A stretch of DNA of 64,000 bases. Source: Rothia koreensis (GTDB lineage Bacteria > Actinomycetota > Actinomycetes > Actinomycetales > Micrococcaceae). Each line of letters opens with the position of its first letter. Within the stretch, counting starts at the first letter, position 1. The notes under the pieces are model-generated. The model made no database searches. It saw only the letters and a list, made by a program, of their open reading frames with translations, and was not told where the DNA came from. Shown here one piece after another: positions 18,201 through 26,814 of this stretch. Where the stretch lies: positions 1-64,000 of the forward strand of contig NZ_NOIQ01000001.1 in the NCBI RefSeq assembly GCF_004136575.1. The letters run 5' to 3'. A program made the translations under genes and the position numbers.

Positions 18201-18629
18201 GGCCACGCCCGAACCGTGAACCCACACCCGGTAGTCGTTGACCTGTTCTCCCAGGCCGCTATCGCCCAGAAGCATCTCGGCGACGGCACGCCCCAAACCG
18301 GAGCCCCGGTGCTTCGGGTCCACCATGCCCTCGACGGTTCCGGTGGACTCCGCGTCCTCGGGTGGGGTCGCGATTGCCGCGGCAACGAGGGCCTCGCCCT
18401 CGAACGCCGTGATGACCAGGGGTGCTGCGGATGCGCCGTCGCTCTGCTCGGCCGCCCGCCTGAGTTGGACCAAGGTTTGCTCGGACAAGGGCTGGGCGCC
18501 GTCGGCCGAATGTGCGCGCTGGGCCAGATTCTCGATCTGACCGACCAGGTTCGAGTCCGGACGTGTGCTGTCCAAGGAGTATCGAGAAGCCGCATTTCCG
18601 AGCGCTGAAGTCACCGCGTACCTGCCCAT
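15285..18629 (-). CDS. fused mycothiol synthase-polyphosphate kinase (MshD-Ppk1)
   Basis: This 1114-aa frame joins two enzymes. Residues about 1-353 are a tandem GNAT protein matching MshD, which acetylates Cys-GlcN-Ins to mycothiol. Its acetyl-CoA loops are [10 protein letters not shown] and QGTGLGRAL, and it ends near [13 protein letters not shown]. Residues about 354-420 are a polar linker. Residues 421-1114 are a full Ppk1: [40 protein letters not shown], the phospho-His region [19 protein letters not shown], and the second active-site His in GRFLEHSR. No stop or good ribosome binding site lies between the parts; the only linker candidate start is GTG 17555. ATG 18629 is used; GTG 18614 has a better spaced GGCAGG. 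It follows glnR, the neighbour of mshD in mycobacteria. Confidence 0.88.
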   Translation of the reverse strand: MGRYAVTSALGNAASRYSLDSTRPDSNLVGQIENLAQRAHSADGAQPLSEQTLVQLRRAAEQSDGASAAPLVITAFEGEALVAAAIATPPEDAESTGTVEGMVDPKHRGSGLGRAVAEMLLGDSGLGEQVNDYRVWVHGSGVAGRSREYSAPLAAMSLADSFGYVPVRELWKMRLDLTAKARQSIRELAEKHAPEPPVHVRTFQDSDAEAWVDLNSRAFADHPEQGQLGIEDLRARQNDSWFRPEGFFLAETEQDSSGNPALLGFHWTKIEDTDQGSREGEVYAVGVSPDAQGTGLGRALTVIGMDYLARFGEDDSAEEPLDAIVLYVDADNTAAVGLYESLGFRPWDVDKMYAPSSAVTDEDTVHADPEAVTETGQNNLTHPGQATNIAKIERAETRGDRIDAPEQFSTPLLQGDFGPERFADRESSWLDFNTRVLELAEDPSLYLLERLNFLSIVASNLDEFFMVRVAGLKRRIATGIAVPSASGLTPDEQMELISESAHRLQQHHAEVFHNQVLPELEKAGLHVVGWDDLEAQAQERLSGQFRERVFPILTPLAVDPAHPFPYISGLSLNLAVIVRNPQTGKELFARIKVPDQLDRMISVDGSRHANSPSRSARFIPLEAIIAEHLDELFPGMEVVEHHVFRVTRNEDLEVEEDDAENLLQALEKELLRRRFGPPVRLEVEDTINPAILDLLVSELRVDDAEVYRLPAPLDLRGMTGIVKVNRPSLHYPKHIAHTSRFLNAAETAKAADVFSATREHDVLLQHPYDSFATSVQAFLEQAASDPQVMAIKQTLYRTSGDSPIVDALIEAAEAGKQVLAVVEIKARFDEQANISWARKLEEAGVHVVYGIVGLKTHCKLSLVVRKESDGLRRYCHIGTGNYHPSTARFYEDLGLLTCDPQVAEDVSRLFNQLSGYAPKTAYKSLLVAPRSLRSGLIDRINREISHKRAGLNARIQIKCNSMVDEAIIDSLYRASQAGVEVNIVVRGICALRPGVPGLSENIRVRSVLGRFLEHSRVFTFENGGKPVAYIGSADMMHRNLDRRVEALVRIKDPVHIRYLLDMIGMYMSEKTANWHLESDGTWTRFSRAADGTPLRDVQSRLLESRSQRGMYPGQ

Positions 18630-18689
18630 TCCGGTTAGCCTGCTGGTAGGCGGTGCCGTGGCACCGCCGTGTCTTTCTCCACTCTACAA

Positions 18690-18707
18690 GCCGGCACCAG
18701 GGCCGGC
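18690..18707 (-). terminator. possible hairpin after glnR
   Basis: GCCGGC and GCCGGC (self-complementary) enclose a six-base loop in the glnR-mshD gap. On the minus strand TTGTAGAG follows, so it is at best a weak terminator. Confidence 0.3.
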
Positions 18708-18781
18708 CCCGCGAAGCGTGCTGCCCAGGGAGAAATGTGGACGAACATTTTCTGACTGGCATCGGCTGATTCCGCAGACGG

Positions 18782-19468
18782 TCACTCCTGCGGCGTCGGC
18801 CGTGCCTCGGTGAAGCTGTATCCCACGTTGCGCACCGTCGTGATCAGCTGGTCGTGGTCAGGGCCCAATTTCGCGCGCAGCCGACGGATATGGACGTCCA
18901 CGGTTCTCGTTCCCCCGTAATAGTCGTATCCCCAGACCTCGGAGAGCAGCTGCGCCCGGGTGAACACGCGGCGAGGATTCTGCACCATGAACTTGAGGAG
19001 CTCGAACTCTTTGTAGGTGAGGTTGAGCGTGTGCTGACCGGCGCGTGCGGAGTAGGTGGCTTCGTCCACGATGACGTCCCCGCACCTGATGACGTCTTCC
19101 TGAGCGGCCGGCCCCTGGGGACCCGCCGCCGCGAGCCTGATGCGTGCCTCGACCTCGGCCGGACCCGCCGAGTCCAGCAGGATGTCGTCCACCAGCCAGT
19201 GGGGTGAGACGGCGGCCAGGCCTCCTTCGGCAAGGACCATGACCGTGGGAGTCTCCAGGTCGCTTCCGCCGAGCATTTGGACGGTATTCCGGGCGTTCAC
19301 CAGGGCCCCGGTGCCGTCGACGAGAAGCAGTTCCGGGGAGCGGGAGGCGATTTCTGCGGGCGAGGCGGCCAGAGGGCGGACCTCCGCCTCGTGCGGCAAC
19401 AGGGCCAGGGCGGGAACGACGTCGGCGGGCGAGCTCGCGCCGTCGCTGAGCATGAGCATCTTGACCAT
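18782..19468 (-). CDS. glnR: GlnR-type atypical response regulator (nitrogen regulation)
   Basis: The 228-aa protein has a degenerate receiver domain (residues 1-115) and an OmpR-type winged helix (LTYKEFELLKFMVQNP, FTRAQLLSEVWGYDYYGGTR, TVDVHIRRLRAKLGP, TVRNVGYSF). The layout, and adjacency to mshD as in mycobacteria (Rv0818-Rv0819), identify GlnR, a regulator of nitrogen assimilation that acts without a cognate kinase. The receiver keeps an Asp in LLVDGTG, but the acidic pocket typical of phosphorylated receivers is not obvious. The start ATG has GGAAGG about eight bases upstream; the in-frame extension to 19675 is non-coding in character. Confidence 0.88.
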   Translation of the reverse strand: MVKMLMLSDGASSPADVVPALALLPHEAEVRPLAASPAEIASRSPELLLVDGTGALVNARNTVQMLGGSDLETPTVMVLAEGGLAAVSPHWLVDDILLDSAGPAEVEARIRLAAAGPQGPAAQEDVIRCGDVIVDEATYSARAGQHTLNLTYKEFELLKFMVQNPRRVFTRAQLLSEVWGYDYYGGTRTVDVHIRRLRAKLGPDHDQLITTVRNVGYSFTEARPTPQE

Positions 19469-19741
19469 TGGCGTCGTCCCTTCCGGAGGTTTCACTCGTT
19501 CCGGACGCGCGGATCCGGGAGCTTTCTGATCGTTCCCGGTGCCGTTCGTGCGAAACGGGCCGGGACACGGGGAGGCTCCGTTGCCATGTGATCGCCAGTA
19601 TAAGGCCAGATTGCCGAGCGGGCGGCATGCTACATGTCGTTGCCGCGTCCCACCCCACGGATAGACTGGGCGCAAACGACGGGCAAACGCCCTGGCGGGG
19701 GCTCAAGCTCCGTCCCACTCATGAACGACCCTGGAGGATCT

Positions 19742-20437
19742 GTGGCTCCCAGCGACGTGCCGACCGGAACCCACGCATTGCGGACCGTGGGGACGGAAGG
19801 AAGGCAACGCTATTGGCTCGTGGCGTTGTCGAGCCTGATTGCCCTCGTCGTTTCCTTGGTCGGGGCGGTTCTCTCGCCCGTGGTCTCCCTGGTGGCAACG
19901 GTTCTGCTGGTCGCTCTCATCGCGTGGGGGTGGCCCGCTGCTTCCGGTATCGCCGAATTGCGAGGAATCAAGAACGTTCTTGCGCACAGCGTGATCTTCG
20001 CGCTCTGTGGCTGGGCAGGTTGCGCACTGGTCTATCTTGCGCCGACGGGCAAGCTGCTGACCCTGTTGCCCGCGGTCGTGGCCGTCGGCGTCGTCGTGGT
20101 GTTTCTGGCCGAATTGGTTCGGGGAGAGGGCGCCGCCGCCCGGCTCGAATCCACGATCAGCGGAGCCGTGGGCGTCTTCACTGCCGTGAGCGCCTCGGGA
20201 TGGGTGGGGATGGCGTTGATCCACCATCGCACCGAGACGGGGGCCAGCGTTTGGGGCGCCGGCGCGATTCTTGCCCTGTGCATCGGCATCGTGGGAGCGC
20301 GAATGATCGCTGCGGGGCCCGAGGGCGGATTGCGGCGCGGGGCCATGACACTCGGCGTCACACCGGTCGCATTCTTGGGGGTCCTCGGGTATGCGGGCAC
20401 GCTGGTCATCGATCGCGTGATAGCTTGGTTGCCATGA
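19742..20437 (+). CDS. polytopic membrane protein of unknown function
   Basis: The 231-aa product has about six or seven hydrophobic helices after a 22-residue polar N-terminus. I do not recognise a family with certainty. GTG 19742 is preceded by GGAGGAT at ideal spacing and is preferred to the in-frame ATGs at 19634 and 19721. It is divergent from glnR, with 273 bases between, and its stop overlaps the start of a 36-aa membrane miniprotein (ATGA), which suggests that the two work together. Confidence 0.75.
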   Translation: MAPSDVPTGTHALRTVGTEGRQRYWLVALSSLIALVVSLVGAVLSPVVSLVATVLLVALIAWGWPAASGIAELRGIKNVLAHSVIFALCGWAGCALVYLAPTGKLLTLLPAVVAVGVVVVFLAELVRGEGAAARLESTISGAVGVFTAVSASGWVGMALIHHRTETGASVWGAGAILALCIGIVGARMIAAGPEGGLRRGAMTLGVTPVAFLGVLGYAGTLVIDRVIAWLP

Positions 20438-20544
20438 TCATTGCACTCGAAATCCTGTTCCTCACGTTGTTGGGGCTGGCATCGTTGTCCATCCTGGGCT
20501 GCGCCGCGCTCGTGGTCGGTGGGCTCTTCCGAGGCCAGAAGTAA
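20434..20544 (+). CDS. 36-aa single-span membrane miniprotein
   Basis: ATG 20434 overlaps the preceding stop (ATGA) and opens 36 codons to TAA 20544. The product begins MIIALEILFLTLLGLASLS, is almost wholly hydrophobic, contains one Cys and ends in RGQK. This gives one transmembrane helix with an N-out/C-in bias from the basic tail. Translational coupling to the polytopic protein suggests a small subunit or stabiliser. No family is recognised, and its length makes it easy to miss in annotation. Confidence 0.6.
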   Translation: MIIALEILFLTLLGLASLSILGCAALVVGGLFRGQK

Positions 20545-20596
20545 AGCACTCAGCGTAGTCAACGGCCCGGGCGTGGATGCTCGGGCTTTTGGCGTT

Positions 20597-20602
20597 TAAG
20601 AT
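20597..20602 (+). promoter_or_regulatory. -10 element, probable leaderless nitrobindin start
   Basis: TAAGAT ends six bases before the nitrobindin ATG and no Shine-Dalgarno sequence precedes it. Confidence 0.45.
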
Positions 20603-20608
20603 GGGTGC

Positions 20609-21217
20609 ATGGCTATTGAAATCCCCACGGATCTGACCCCTGAACTTGTGCCCTTCGCGTGGCTGCTCGGCCACTGGGAAGGCGTCGGAGTCCTCGGCTA
20701 CGCCGACGAAGAAGAGAGGCAGTTCGGGCAGATCGTCGACTTCTCCCACAACGGCCTGCCATACCTCGAGTACCGCGCCGAGTCCTACCTGTTGGACGAC
20801 CAGGGCAACCGGACCCGCCAGATCAGCGTGGAGACCGGTTTCTGGCAATTGGACCGCAAACAGGGCGATGAGGACTCCGGTCCCGGGTTGTTGCCCGGCG
20901 CGGAGAAGCCGCTCCTCCAAACCGCCGCAGATGTCGAGAAGATGCGGAATGACGACGAAGCCTTCGACATCCTCGCAACGATCAATCATCCGGGTGGGGT
21001 GAGCGAGCTGTACGTCGGCGTCATCGATGGCCCCCGGATCCAGATGGCCACGGACGCTGTGATGCGCGGCGCCAACGCGAAGGAATACACTGCCGCTTCG
21101 CGTATGTACGGTCTGGTGAATGGGGAACTCATGTGGGCCTGGGACATGGCGGCAGCCGGTCAGCAGATGAGCTCGCACGCATCGGCGCGTTTGCGCAAGG
21201 TTGACGTGGCCGCATGA
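20609..21217 (+). CDS. nitrobindin / peroxynitrite isomerase-like heme protein (FABP-like)
   Basis: The 202-aa protein begins with the family motif LLGHWEGVGVLGY (GxWxGxG) and continues as a lipocalin-like beta-barrel. These bacterial nitrobindins bind ferric heme b through a C-terminal His and convert peroxynitrite to nitrate. A candidate proximal His lies near the C-terminus in SSHASARLRKV. It overlaps ygfZ (ATGA). The nitrobindin-YgfZ pair points to redox and iron-sulfur homeostasis. Confidence 0.85.
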   Translation: MAIEIPTDLTPELVPFAWLLGHWEGVGVLGYADEEERQFGQIVDFSHNGLPYLEYRAESYLLDDQGNRTRQISVETGFWQLDRKQGDEDSGPGLLPGAEKPLLQTAADVEKMRNDDEAFDILATINHPGGVSELYVGVIDGPRIQMATDAVMRGANAKEYTAASRMYGLVNGELMWAWDMAAAGQQMSSHASARLRKVDVAA

Positions 21218-22365
21218 CCTGGTCCTCACCTCTGCTCTCATTGGACGGTGCCGTCGAAGCCGGCGGCCAGGACAGCGGCGTCGCCGCGCACTATGGGGAT
21301 CCCATCCGCGAGCAACGCGGTCTCGCCCGGGCAACGGTCGAACGGCCCGTCGCCGTCGATCTGTCCAACCGCGGCGTCGTCTCCGTGTCTGGGGAAGACC
21401 GCGCCAGCTGGCTGACAACGTTGTCATCTCAGGTCATCGACGGTCTGCCGGCGGGGGCGAGCACCGAGACCACGTTGCTGTCCGGCCAAGGACGCATCGA
21501 GTACCAGCCGCACGTTGTCGTGTCCGAGGACATGGTGTGGCTCATCGTCGAAGCGGGCCAGAACGAGGGCCTCGCCGAATTTCTCGAGTCGATGCGTTTC
21601 ATGCTCAGGGTCGATGTCAGGGACGAGACGGCCGACGTCGCCGTCATCGGATCCACGGTCGACCTCCGCGGACGCGCAGGCGTCCCCGCGGAAGCCGTGG
21701 CGTGGCAGGATCCCTGGCCCCAGATCGGCGTCGGGGGCACGACCTACGCCGGCACGAGCCCGCATCCCGGCGAGGGCTGGCAGTACTGGGAGATTCTCGT
21801 CCGGAAATCGGATCTCGCATCGCTCCGTCCCGAGTGGGCAGGAACCATGGCGCTGGAAGCGTTGCGGATCGAGGCCTGGCGGCCCCGGTATGCCACCGAG
21901 GTCGACGCTCGAACGATCCCGCACGAACTCGACCTGATGCGGACCGCCGTGCACATGTCGAAGGGGTGCTACAAGGGGCAGGAGACCATCGCTCGGGTGC
22001 ACAACCTGGGGCACCCGCCGCGGCGGCTCGTGTTCCTCGACCTGGACGGTTCCGAGCACACGCTCCCCGAGCCAGGCTCCGAGGTCTTCGCCGTCGGAGG
22101 GAAAAGGGCCGTGGGTCGAATCACGAGCGCCGCGTTGCACCACGAGGCGGGTCCCATCGCCCTGGCGGTGATCAAGCGGACGGTGGATCCGGAGGCTCAG
22201 CTGGTGGTCCGTGACGACACCTCGCACGTGGCAGCGGAGGACGCCGGAGACGACTCGCCAGAGCCTGCCGTCGTCGAGTACGCGGCCGCGCAAACCGTGA
22301 TCGTCAGCCCGGATGCGGGACAGGCCGTGGGGCGGCGCAACAGGGACGACTTCCTGAAACCCTGA
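21214..22365 (+). CDS. ygfZ: YgfZ/GcvT-like folate-binding protein
   Basis: YgfZ proteins use tetrahydrofolate to help maintain or repair iron-sulfur clusters. The signature KGCYKGQETIAR, with its conserved Cys, is present near residues 250-261, and the rest follows the GcvT-like two-domain fold (SGEDRASWLTTLSS, LSGQGRIEYQPHV). The length of 383 aa is on the long side because of an acidic insert near residues 330-350. It is coupled to the nitrobindin gene by a four-base overlap and converges on pfkA. Confidence 0.88.
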   Translation: MTWSSPLLSLDGAVEAGGQDSGVAAHYGDPIREQRGLARATVERPVAVDLSNRGVVSVSGEDRASWLTTLSSQVIDGLPAGASTETTLLSGQGRIEYQPHVVVSEDMVWLIVEAGQNEGLAEFLESMRFMLRVDVRDETADVAVIGSTVDLRGRAGVPAEAVAWQDPWPQIGVGGTTYAGTSPHPGEGWQYWEILVRKSDLASLRPEWAGTMALEALRIEAWRPRYATEVDARTIPHELDLMRTAVHMSKGCYKGQETIARVHNLGHPPRRLVFLDLDGSEHTLPEPGSEVFAVGGKRAVGRITSAALHHEAGPIALAVIKRTVDPEAQLVVRDDTSHVAAEDAGDDSPEPAVVEYAAAQTVIVSPDAGQAVGRRNRDDFLKP

Positions 22366-22400
22366 GAACCGGTCGTCGCGGCGGGGGCTTTCGGCCGGAG

Positions 22401-22420
22401 CCGGACGCCGCGCCGTCCGG
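22401..22420. terminator. weak hairpin in the ygfZ/pfkA convergent gap
   Basis: CCGGAC and GTCCGG enclose eight bases. There is no T-run on either side, so function is doubtful, but it is the only dyad in the gap. Confidence 0.25.
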
Positions 22421-22431
22421 AGCGGTCGGGG

Positions 22432-23463
22432 TCACCGCCCGAAGAGCACCTTGGCTTCGTCCCACCGCGCCTGGGGGACCGTCTTGAGCCCACTCAACGC
22501 TTCCTCGAAGTCCACGCGGGTGATGTCGGTGCTGTCCAGGCCGACCATCTTGCCCCATTGGCGGTCGTGCACCAGGTCGACCACGGCCATGCCCATGCGC
22601 GTGGCGAGCACTCGGTCGAAACCGGTCGGTGCACCGCCCCTCTGAATGTGACCCAGGGTCGTGTTCCTGGCCTCGATGCCAGTCATCCGCTCGATCTCGT
22701 GGGTTACGTATTCGCCGATTCCGCCGAGGCGAGGCCGGCCGTCCTGCTCGAGGCCCTTCTCGTGGACGACCTCGTCGAGCCCCTCGGGGATGAATCCTTC
22801 AGCCACGACCACCAGGGGAGAGCGCCCGCGTTCGTGGACCTCGCGAACCCAGTCCGCGACCTGGGTCATGGGGACTTTCTGTTCGGGAATCAACACGGCG
22901 TGAGCTCCCGCGGACATGCCGGAGTGCAACGCGATCCACCCCACGTGCCGGCCCATGACCTCCGCGACCATGCAGCGGTGGTGGGATTCGCCCGTGGTCC
23001 GCAACCGGTCCATGGCGTCGGTCGCGATGGAAACGGCCGTATCGAAACCGAAGGTGTAGTCGGTCGCGTTGAGGTCGTTGTCGATCGTCTTGGGCACGCC
23101 GACCACGGGGAGGCCCGCATCGGAGAGCCTCTTGGCCCCTGCAAGCGTTCCCTCGCCGCCGATCGCGACGATCGCGTCGATCGCGTGGCGCTCGAGCATC
23201 ACCGAGATGTTCTCCGGACCGCCCTGCGGCCCATCGAAAGGGTTGGTGCGTGACGTCCCCAAGATGGTTCCGCCCGTACGGGCCAACCCGCGAACCCGCG
23301 TTCGGGGCAGATCCATGATGTCGCCCTCGACGACCCCACGCCATCCGTCGCGGAAACCGACGAACTCGTCATCGTAGGTCTTGACCCCATTGAGCACCGC
23401 ACCACGAATCACCGCGTTGAGCCCGGGGCAATCTCCGCCACTGGTCAGAAGTCCGATTCTCAT
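22432..23463 (-). CDS. pfkA: 6-phosphofructokinase, actinobacterial ATP-type
   Basis: The 343-aa glycolytic enzyme phosphorylates fructose 6-phosphate. Motifs are LTSGGDCPGLNAVI, GGTILGTSRTNPF, GGEGTLAG, PKTIDNDLNATDYTFGFDTA, MGRHVGWIAL and HIQRGG. In this superfamily the Gly in GGEGT is associated with ATP use, while Asp at that place marks pyrophosphate enzymes. The Lys in PKTIDND is shared with pyrophosphate enzymes but is also seen in Streptomyces ATP-PFK. I therefore read it as the group III ATP enzyme. It has its own promoter with a dyad over the -35. Confidence 0.93.
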   Translation of the reverse strand: MRIGLLTSGGDCPGLNAVIRGAVLNGVKTYDDEFVGFRDGWRGVVEGDIMDLPRTRVRGLARTGGTILGTSRTNPFDGPQGGPENISVMLERHAIDAIVAIGGEGTLAGAKRLSDAGLPVVGVPKTIDNDLNATDYTFGFDTAVSIATDAMDRLRTTGESHHRCMVAEVMGRHVGWIALHSGMSAGAHAVLIPEQKVPMTQVADWVREVHERGRSPLVVVAEGFIPEGLDEVVHEKGLEQDGRPRLGGIGEYVTHEIERMTGIEARNTTLGHIQRGGAPTGFDRVLATRMGMAVVDLVHDRQWGKMVGLDSTDITRVDFEEALSGLKTVPQARWDEAKVLFGR

Positions 23464-23506
23464 GGGGTGTCTCCCTCGCTACGAGTCGAAGTATTCAACG
23501 CCTCTC

Positions 23507-23543
23507 AGTGTAGCGAATAGTTGGGAACTTGTGGATGTCCACA
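23507..23543 (-). promoter_or_regulatory. pfkA promoter with operator-like dyad over the -35
   Basis: On the minus strand TCCACA (-35) and TACACT (-10) are separated by 17 bases, about 44 bases before the ATG. The -35 is part of the perfect dyad TGTGGA-TG-TCCACA (23530-23543), so a dimeric regulator bound there would block or alter polymerase access. Confidence 0.5.
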
Positions 23544-23649
23544 TCGAGCGAAAGCGGCAGGTCTGCCCCGGAGTCCCGAGAGGCTTCCGGCTCACCTCGT
23601 CGGGCCAGTGTGGGTTTGTGTTGGTTTCTGTTCTGGTTCCGCAAACGTC

Positions 23650-23678
23650 GGCCCCGGGCCACGGAACGGCCCGGGGCC
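23650..23678 (-). terminator. terminator after the aminotransferase gene
   Basis: GGCCCCGGGCC and GGCCCGGGGCC form an 11-bp perfect stem with a seven-base loop, nine bases after the stop. The downstream sequence on the minus strand is GACGTTTGC, so the T-run is poor. Confidence 0.6.
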
Positions 23679-23686
23679 GCGGATTG

Positions 23687-24898
23687 TCAGCGCGACGCGG
23701 TCGCCAGCAATTTCTGGATTCTTTCCACACCCGCGCGGAGGTCGTCATCCGCCAGCGCATAGGAGAGTCGGAGGTATCCGGAAGGGCCGAAGGCTTCGCC
23801 CGGAACTACCGCAACTTCGGCTTCGTCCAGGATCACGTCCGCGAGGTCCGCGGACGAGGAGATCGTGCGTCCGGCGATGTTCGACCCGAGCAGGCCGGTG
23901 ACGTCCGGGTAGGCGTAGAAGGCGCCCTGGGGAGTGGGGCAGGTGATTCCGTCGATCGCGTTGAGCCCCTCGACAATGGCCCTGCGCCGCCGATCGAAAG
24001 CGGCCCTCATCTCGTCGACGGCGTCCATCGGTTGGGTCACGGCCGCCAGGGCCGCCCTCTGTGCGATGTTGTTGACGTTCGACGAAAGGTGCGACTGCAG
24101 GTTCGACGCGGCCTTGACGACGTCCGCGGGGCCGATCAGCCATCCGACGCGCCATCCGGTCATCGCGTAGGTCTTCGCGACACCGTTCAGGATGATGACG
24201 TTTTCCCGAAGCTCGGGGGAAGCGGTGGCGATCGAGGTGAAGGGGGTGCCGTCGTAGGTCAGGTGCTCGTAGATCTCGTCGGCGATCACGAAGATCCCCT
24301 TGTCAGCCGCCCAGCGTCCGATGGCCGCGGTCTCCTCCGGGCTGTACACGGCGCCCGTGGGGTTCGACGGCGAGACGAAAATCAGCGCCTTCGTCCGGTC
24401 CGTGCAGGCCGCCTCCAATTGATCGACGGTGACCTTGTAGCCTTGCTCGGACCCCGCAAATACTTCCACCGGGTTGCCTCCCGCCAGACGGATGGCCTCG
24501 GGGTAGGTCGTCCAATAGGGGGCCGGAAGAAGGACGTCGTCGCCCTCGTCGATGACCGTCGCAAAGGCCTCGTAGACGGCCTGCTTGCCGCCATTGGTCA
24601 CGATGACCTGCGAAGGATCCACGGAGTATCCGGAATCCCGCAGTGTTTTCTCGGCAATGGCCTGGCGCAGTTCGGGGAGGCCGGCAGCCGGCGAGTACCG
24701 GAAATTGGCCGGGTCGTCCAGCGCCTCGCGGGCCGCTTCCACAATGGGGGCCGGGGTCGCGAAATCGGGCTCTCCCGCACCGAAACCGATCACGGGGCGC
24801 CCTTCGGCCTTGAGTGCCTTGGCTTTGGAATCCACGGCCAAGGTGGCGGACGGGGCAATGGCGGCGATGCGTGCCGAGATGCGCTCCTGGGACGGCAT
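23687..24898 (-). CDS. aspC: pyridoxal-phosphate aminotransferase, probable aspartate aminotransferase
   Basis: This fold-type I aminotransferase of 403 aa shows [27 protein letters not shown], the PLP Lys in [16 protein letters not shown] and the C-terminal Arg in YLRLSYA. It should interconvert aspartate and oxaloacetate with 2-oxoglutarate, although prephenate or other dicarboxylate specificity cannot be excluded. ATG 24898 begins MPSQERIS, matching family N-termini; the upstream in-frame extension to 25093 has no such match. It is a single gene with its own terminator, next to the tRNA-Trp/secE region. Confidence 0.88.
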   Translation of the reverse strand: MPSQERISARIAAIAPSATLAVDSKAKALKAEGRPVIGFGAGEPDFATPAPIVEAAREALDDPANFRYSPAAGLPELRQAIAEKTLRDSGYSVDPSQVIVTNGGKQAVYEAFATVIDEGDDVLLPAPYWTTYPEAIRLAGGNPVEVFAGSEQGYKVTVDQLEAACTDRTKALIFVSPSNPTGAVYSPEETAAIGRWAADKGIFVIADEIYEHLTYDGTPFTSIATASPELRENVIILNGVAKTYAMTGWRVGWLIGPADVVKAASNLQSHLSSNVNNIAQRAALAAVTQPMDAVDEMRAAFDRRRRAIVEGLNAIDGITCPTPQGAFYAYPDVTGLLGSNIAGRTISSSADLADVILDEAEVAVVPGEAFGPSGYLRLSYALADDDLRAGVERIQKLLATASR

Positions 24899-25076
24899 GG
24901 TGCTCACTTTCGTTGAGAACGGTTCCGGAATCGCGGCCCGTCGGGGTGTGCCCGCGGGTGCTGCTCCAATCCTATGCGCAGCCCGGTGCCGAGGACATGC
25001 GCAGAACATGCTTGTGGAAACATTGCTCAAGACCGGGCCGGCGGGATCCACGGAACCCGTCTCCGTCCCCAGCGAA

Positions 25077-25105
25077 TTGCGGGCACTCGACAAAGTCGCT
25101 AAAGT
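25077..25105 (+). promoter_or_regulatory. candidate promoter for tRNA-Trp-secE-nusG
   Basis: TTGCGG and TAAAGT are separated by 17 bases, about 85 bases upstream of tRNA-Trp. Nothing else of note is seen in 24899-25190. Confidence 0.5.
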
Positions 25106-25190
25106 TGAACTCCGGTGCTCGCCACCGAGGATCGCTTATGCCCGAGGGCACCAGCGCGGACCTGAAGAGCTGAGGGCGGTATCCCGTCGA

Positions 25191-25263
25191 AGGGCAGTGG
25201 CGCAATTGGTAGCGCAGCGGTCTCCAAAACCGCAGGTTGCAGGTTCGAGTCCTGTCTGCCCTG
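25191..25263 (+). tRNA. tRNA-Trp (CCA)
   Basis: The acceptor stem AGGGCAG/CTGCCCT closes a 73-nt cloverleaf with anticodon CCA in the loop TCTCCAAAA. The discriminator is G and CCA is not encoded. The tRNA-Trp, secE, nusG order is common in actinobacteria. Confidence 0.96.
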
Positions 25264-25356
25264 CATTTTCATCCCCTCACGAAGACCCATTCGTGGCATA
25301 TAGTCGACAACGTTGTACAACGTCCAAGCCATAACGTCAGAAAGGGGCGGTACCGA

Positions 25357-25641
25357 ATGGCTAAAGCTGCTGCTGCGGGAGCCGCCGATCAGGAGTCCAG
25401 TACCGAGAAGCGAGGCTTCTTCGGGAGGATCGTCCTCTTCCTCAAACAGGTCATCGGCGAGCTGAAAAAAGTCGTCAGCCCGACTCGTCGGGAACTCCTC
25501 AATTACGTGATCATTGTCCTGGTTTTCGTCGCGTTCATGCTGTTGCTGATCTTCGGCCTCGACTACCTGTTCGGGCAGGGAGCCTTCTGGCTCTTCGGTG
25601 ACGGCGGCTTCGGTCAGAAGCCGCAGGGCCCCCAGGGCTAA
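25357..25641 (+). CDS. secE: protein translocase subunit SecE
   Basis: SecE clamps SecY in the membrane translocon. The 94-aa protein has a soluble N-terminus, the conserved amphipathic stretch FLKQVIGELKKVVSPTRREL, and one transmembrane helix (residues about 52-72). A 20-residue Gly-rich tail follows. The ATG has AGGGG upstream. It is followed 83 bases later by nusG. Confidence 0.95.
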   Translation: MAKAAAAGAADQESSTEKRGFFGRIVLFLKQVIGELKKVVSPTRRELLNYVIIVLVFVAFMLLLIFGLDYLFGQGAFWLFGDGGFGQKPQGPQG

Positions 25642-25724
25642 ACTGAGAATTCAGACGAATCCGCCTCGCGGCCGTGCCAATGGGTTGCGGGGATGCGAAG
25701 ACCCCCAAGAAAGCAGGAAACGCA

Positions 25725-26576
25725 GTGTCCGAGCAGGAACTCGATAACTCCGCCGAGGAGAACCAGGTCGATCAGACCTCTCCCGAGCAGGCAGAGCAGG
25801 CCGACGCCGCGGAGCAGTCCAGCCAGTCCGGCTTCGAACAGACGGAGTCCGCGTTGGTCTCCTCCGCTCAGGATGATTCTGAGAACGCGGAGGACGCATC
25901 CGGCGACTTCGACGACACCGTCGAAAAGGTCTCGGAAGCGGCCGAAGAGGACGCGGACGTCGACCCGATGCAGGAATTCCGTTCGAAGCTCCGTCGCCAG
26001 GAAGGCGACTGGTACGTGATCCACACGTATGCCGGTTACGAGAACCGAGTCAGGACCAACCTGCAGACCCGTGCCCAGTCGATGAACATGGAGGACGATC
26101 TCTTCGAGATCCAGGTCCCCATGGAAGAAGTCGTGGAGATCAAGAACGGGCAGCGCAAGACCGTGCGCCGCGTGAGGATCCCGGGCTACGTGCTGGTCCG
26201 CATGAACCTGACGGACGAGTCCTGGGGCGTCGTGCGCCACACGCCCGGCGTGACCGGATTCGTGGGCCAGGATGCTTACAACCCGGTGCCGCTCCGGCTC
26301 GATGAGGTTGTCGACATGCTCGCCCCGGTTTTCGAGGCGGAGCAGGCCGAAGCGGCCAAGGACGCCGGCGAACCGATCCCGGCCGAGGTTGCTCCTCAGG
26401 TCAACGTCGGCTTCGAGGTGGGCGAGTCGGTCATCGTCAAGGAAGGCCCCTTCGAGACCCTCCCGGCGACCATCTCCGAGATCAAGCCCGAAGCGCAGCA
26501 GCTCGTGGTTCTCGTTTCGCTCTTCGAGCGCGAGACCCCCGTGAGCCTGGGCTTCAATCAGGTCACCAAGATCTGA
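25725..26576 (+). CDS. nusG: transcription termination/antitermination factor NusG
   Basis: The 283-aa protein has an acidic N-terminal extension of roughly 85 residues, then the NGN domain starting at [15 protein letters not shown], with [11 protein letters not shown] and [12 protein letters not shown], and a KOW domain with [18 protein letters not shown]. The extension is normal for actinobacterial NusG. GTG 25725 has AGGAAA upstream; the ATG at 25674 is too close to secE and lacks a site. NusG links RNA polymerase with Rho or ribosomes. Confidence 0.95.
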   Translation: MSEQELDNSAEENQVDQTSPEQAEQADAAEQSSQSGFEQTESALVSSAQDDSENAEDASGDFDDTVEKVSEAAEEDADVDPMQEFRSKLRRQEGDWYVIHTYAGYENRVRTNLQTRAQSMNMEDDLFEIQVPMEEVVEIKNGQRKTVRRVRIPGYVLVRMNLTDESWGVVRHTPGVTGFVGQDAYNPVPLRLDEVVDMLAPVFEAEQAEAAKDAGEPIPAEVAPQVNVGFEVGESVIVKEGPFETLPATISEIKPEAQQLVVLVSLFERETPVSLGFNQVTKI

Positions 26577-26595
26577 TCAATTTCTTCTCGCACGC

Positions 26596-26640
26596 AATGC
26601 GCGGTCCCGCCCACAAAGCGGTGACCGCGCATTCGTTCGT
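26596..26640 (+). terminator. hairpin between nusG and rplK
   Basis: AATGCGCGGTC and GACCGCGCATT form an 11-bp stem with a 16-base loop, followed by CGTTCGTG. The weak T-tract suggests partial termination. Confidence 0.55.
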
Positions 26641-26666
26641 GATGCAGTGATATTGCTCCCCCTGAG

Positions 26667-26696
26667 TGGAGAAAACCATTCGTGCGGGACTACACT
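26667..26696 (+). promoter_or_regulatory. candidate rplK-rplA promoter
   Basis: TGGAGA and TACACT are separated by 18 bases, about 118 bases before rplK. The long leader could host L1 autoregulation. Confidence 0.4.
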
Positions 26697-26814
26697 GAGA
26701 TTTTGCGTGTGCTCGTGCGCTTTGGCGTGCTCACGCGCGGTCGCCGCGCCACGGTGACCACCCGCCGTCGTACGCTCCTGTGCGTCGGTCAGCCCCAGAA
26801 GAAAAGGACCTCAA

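Noticed and set aside
22432-23463. Pyrophosphate-dependent phosphofructokinase
   Set aside because: The PKTIDND Lys suggests it, but GGEGT keeps the Gly associated with ATP use, as in actinobacterial ATP-PFK.
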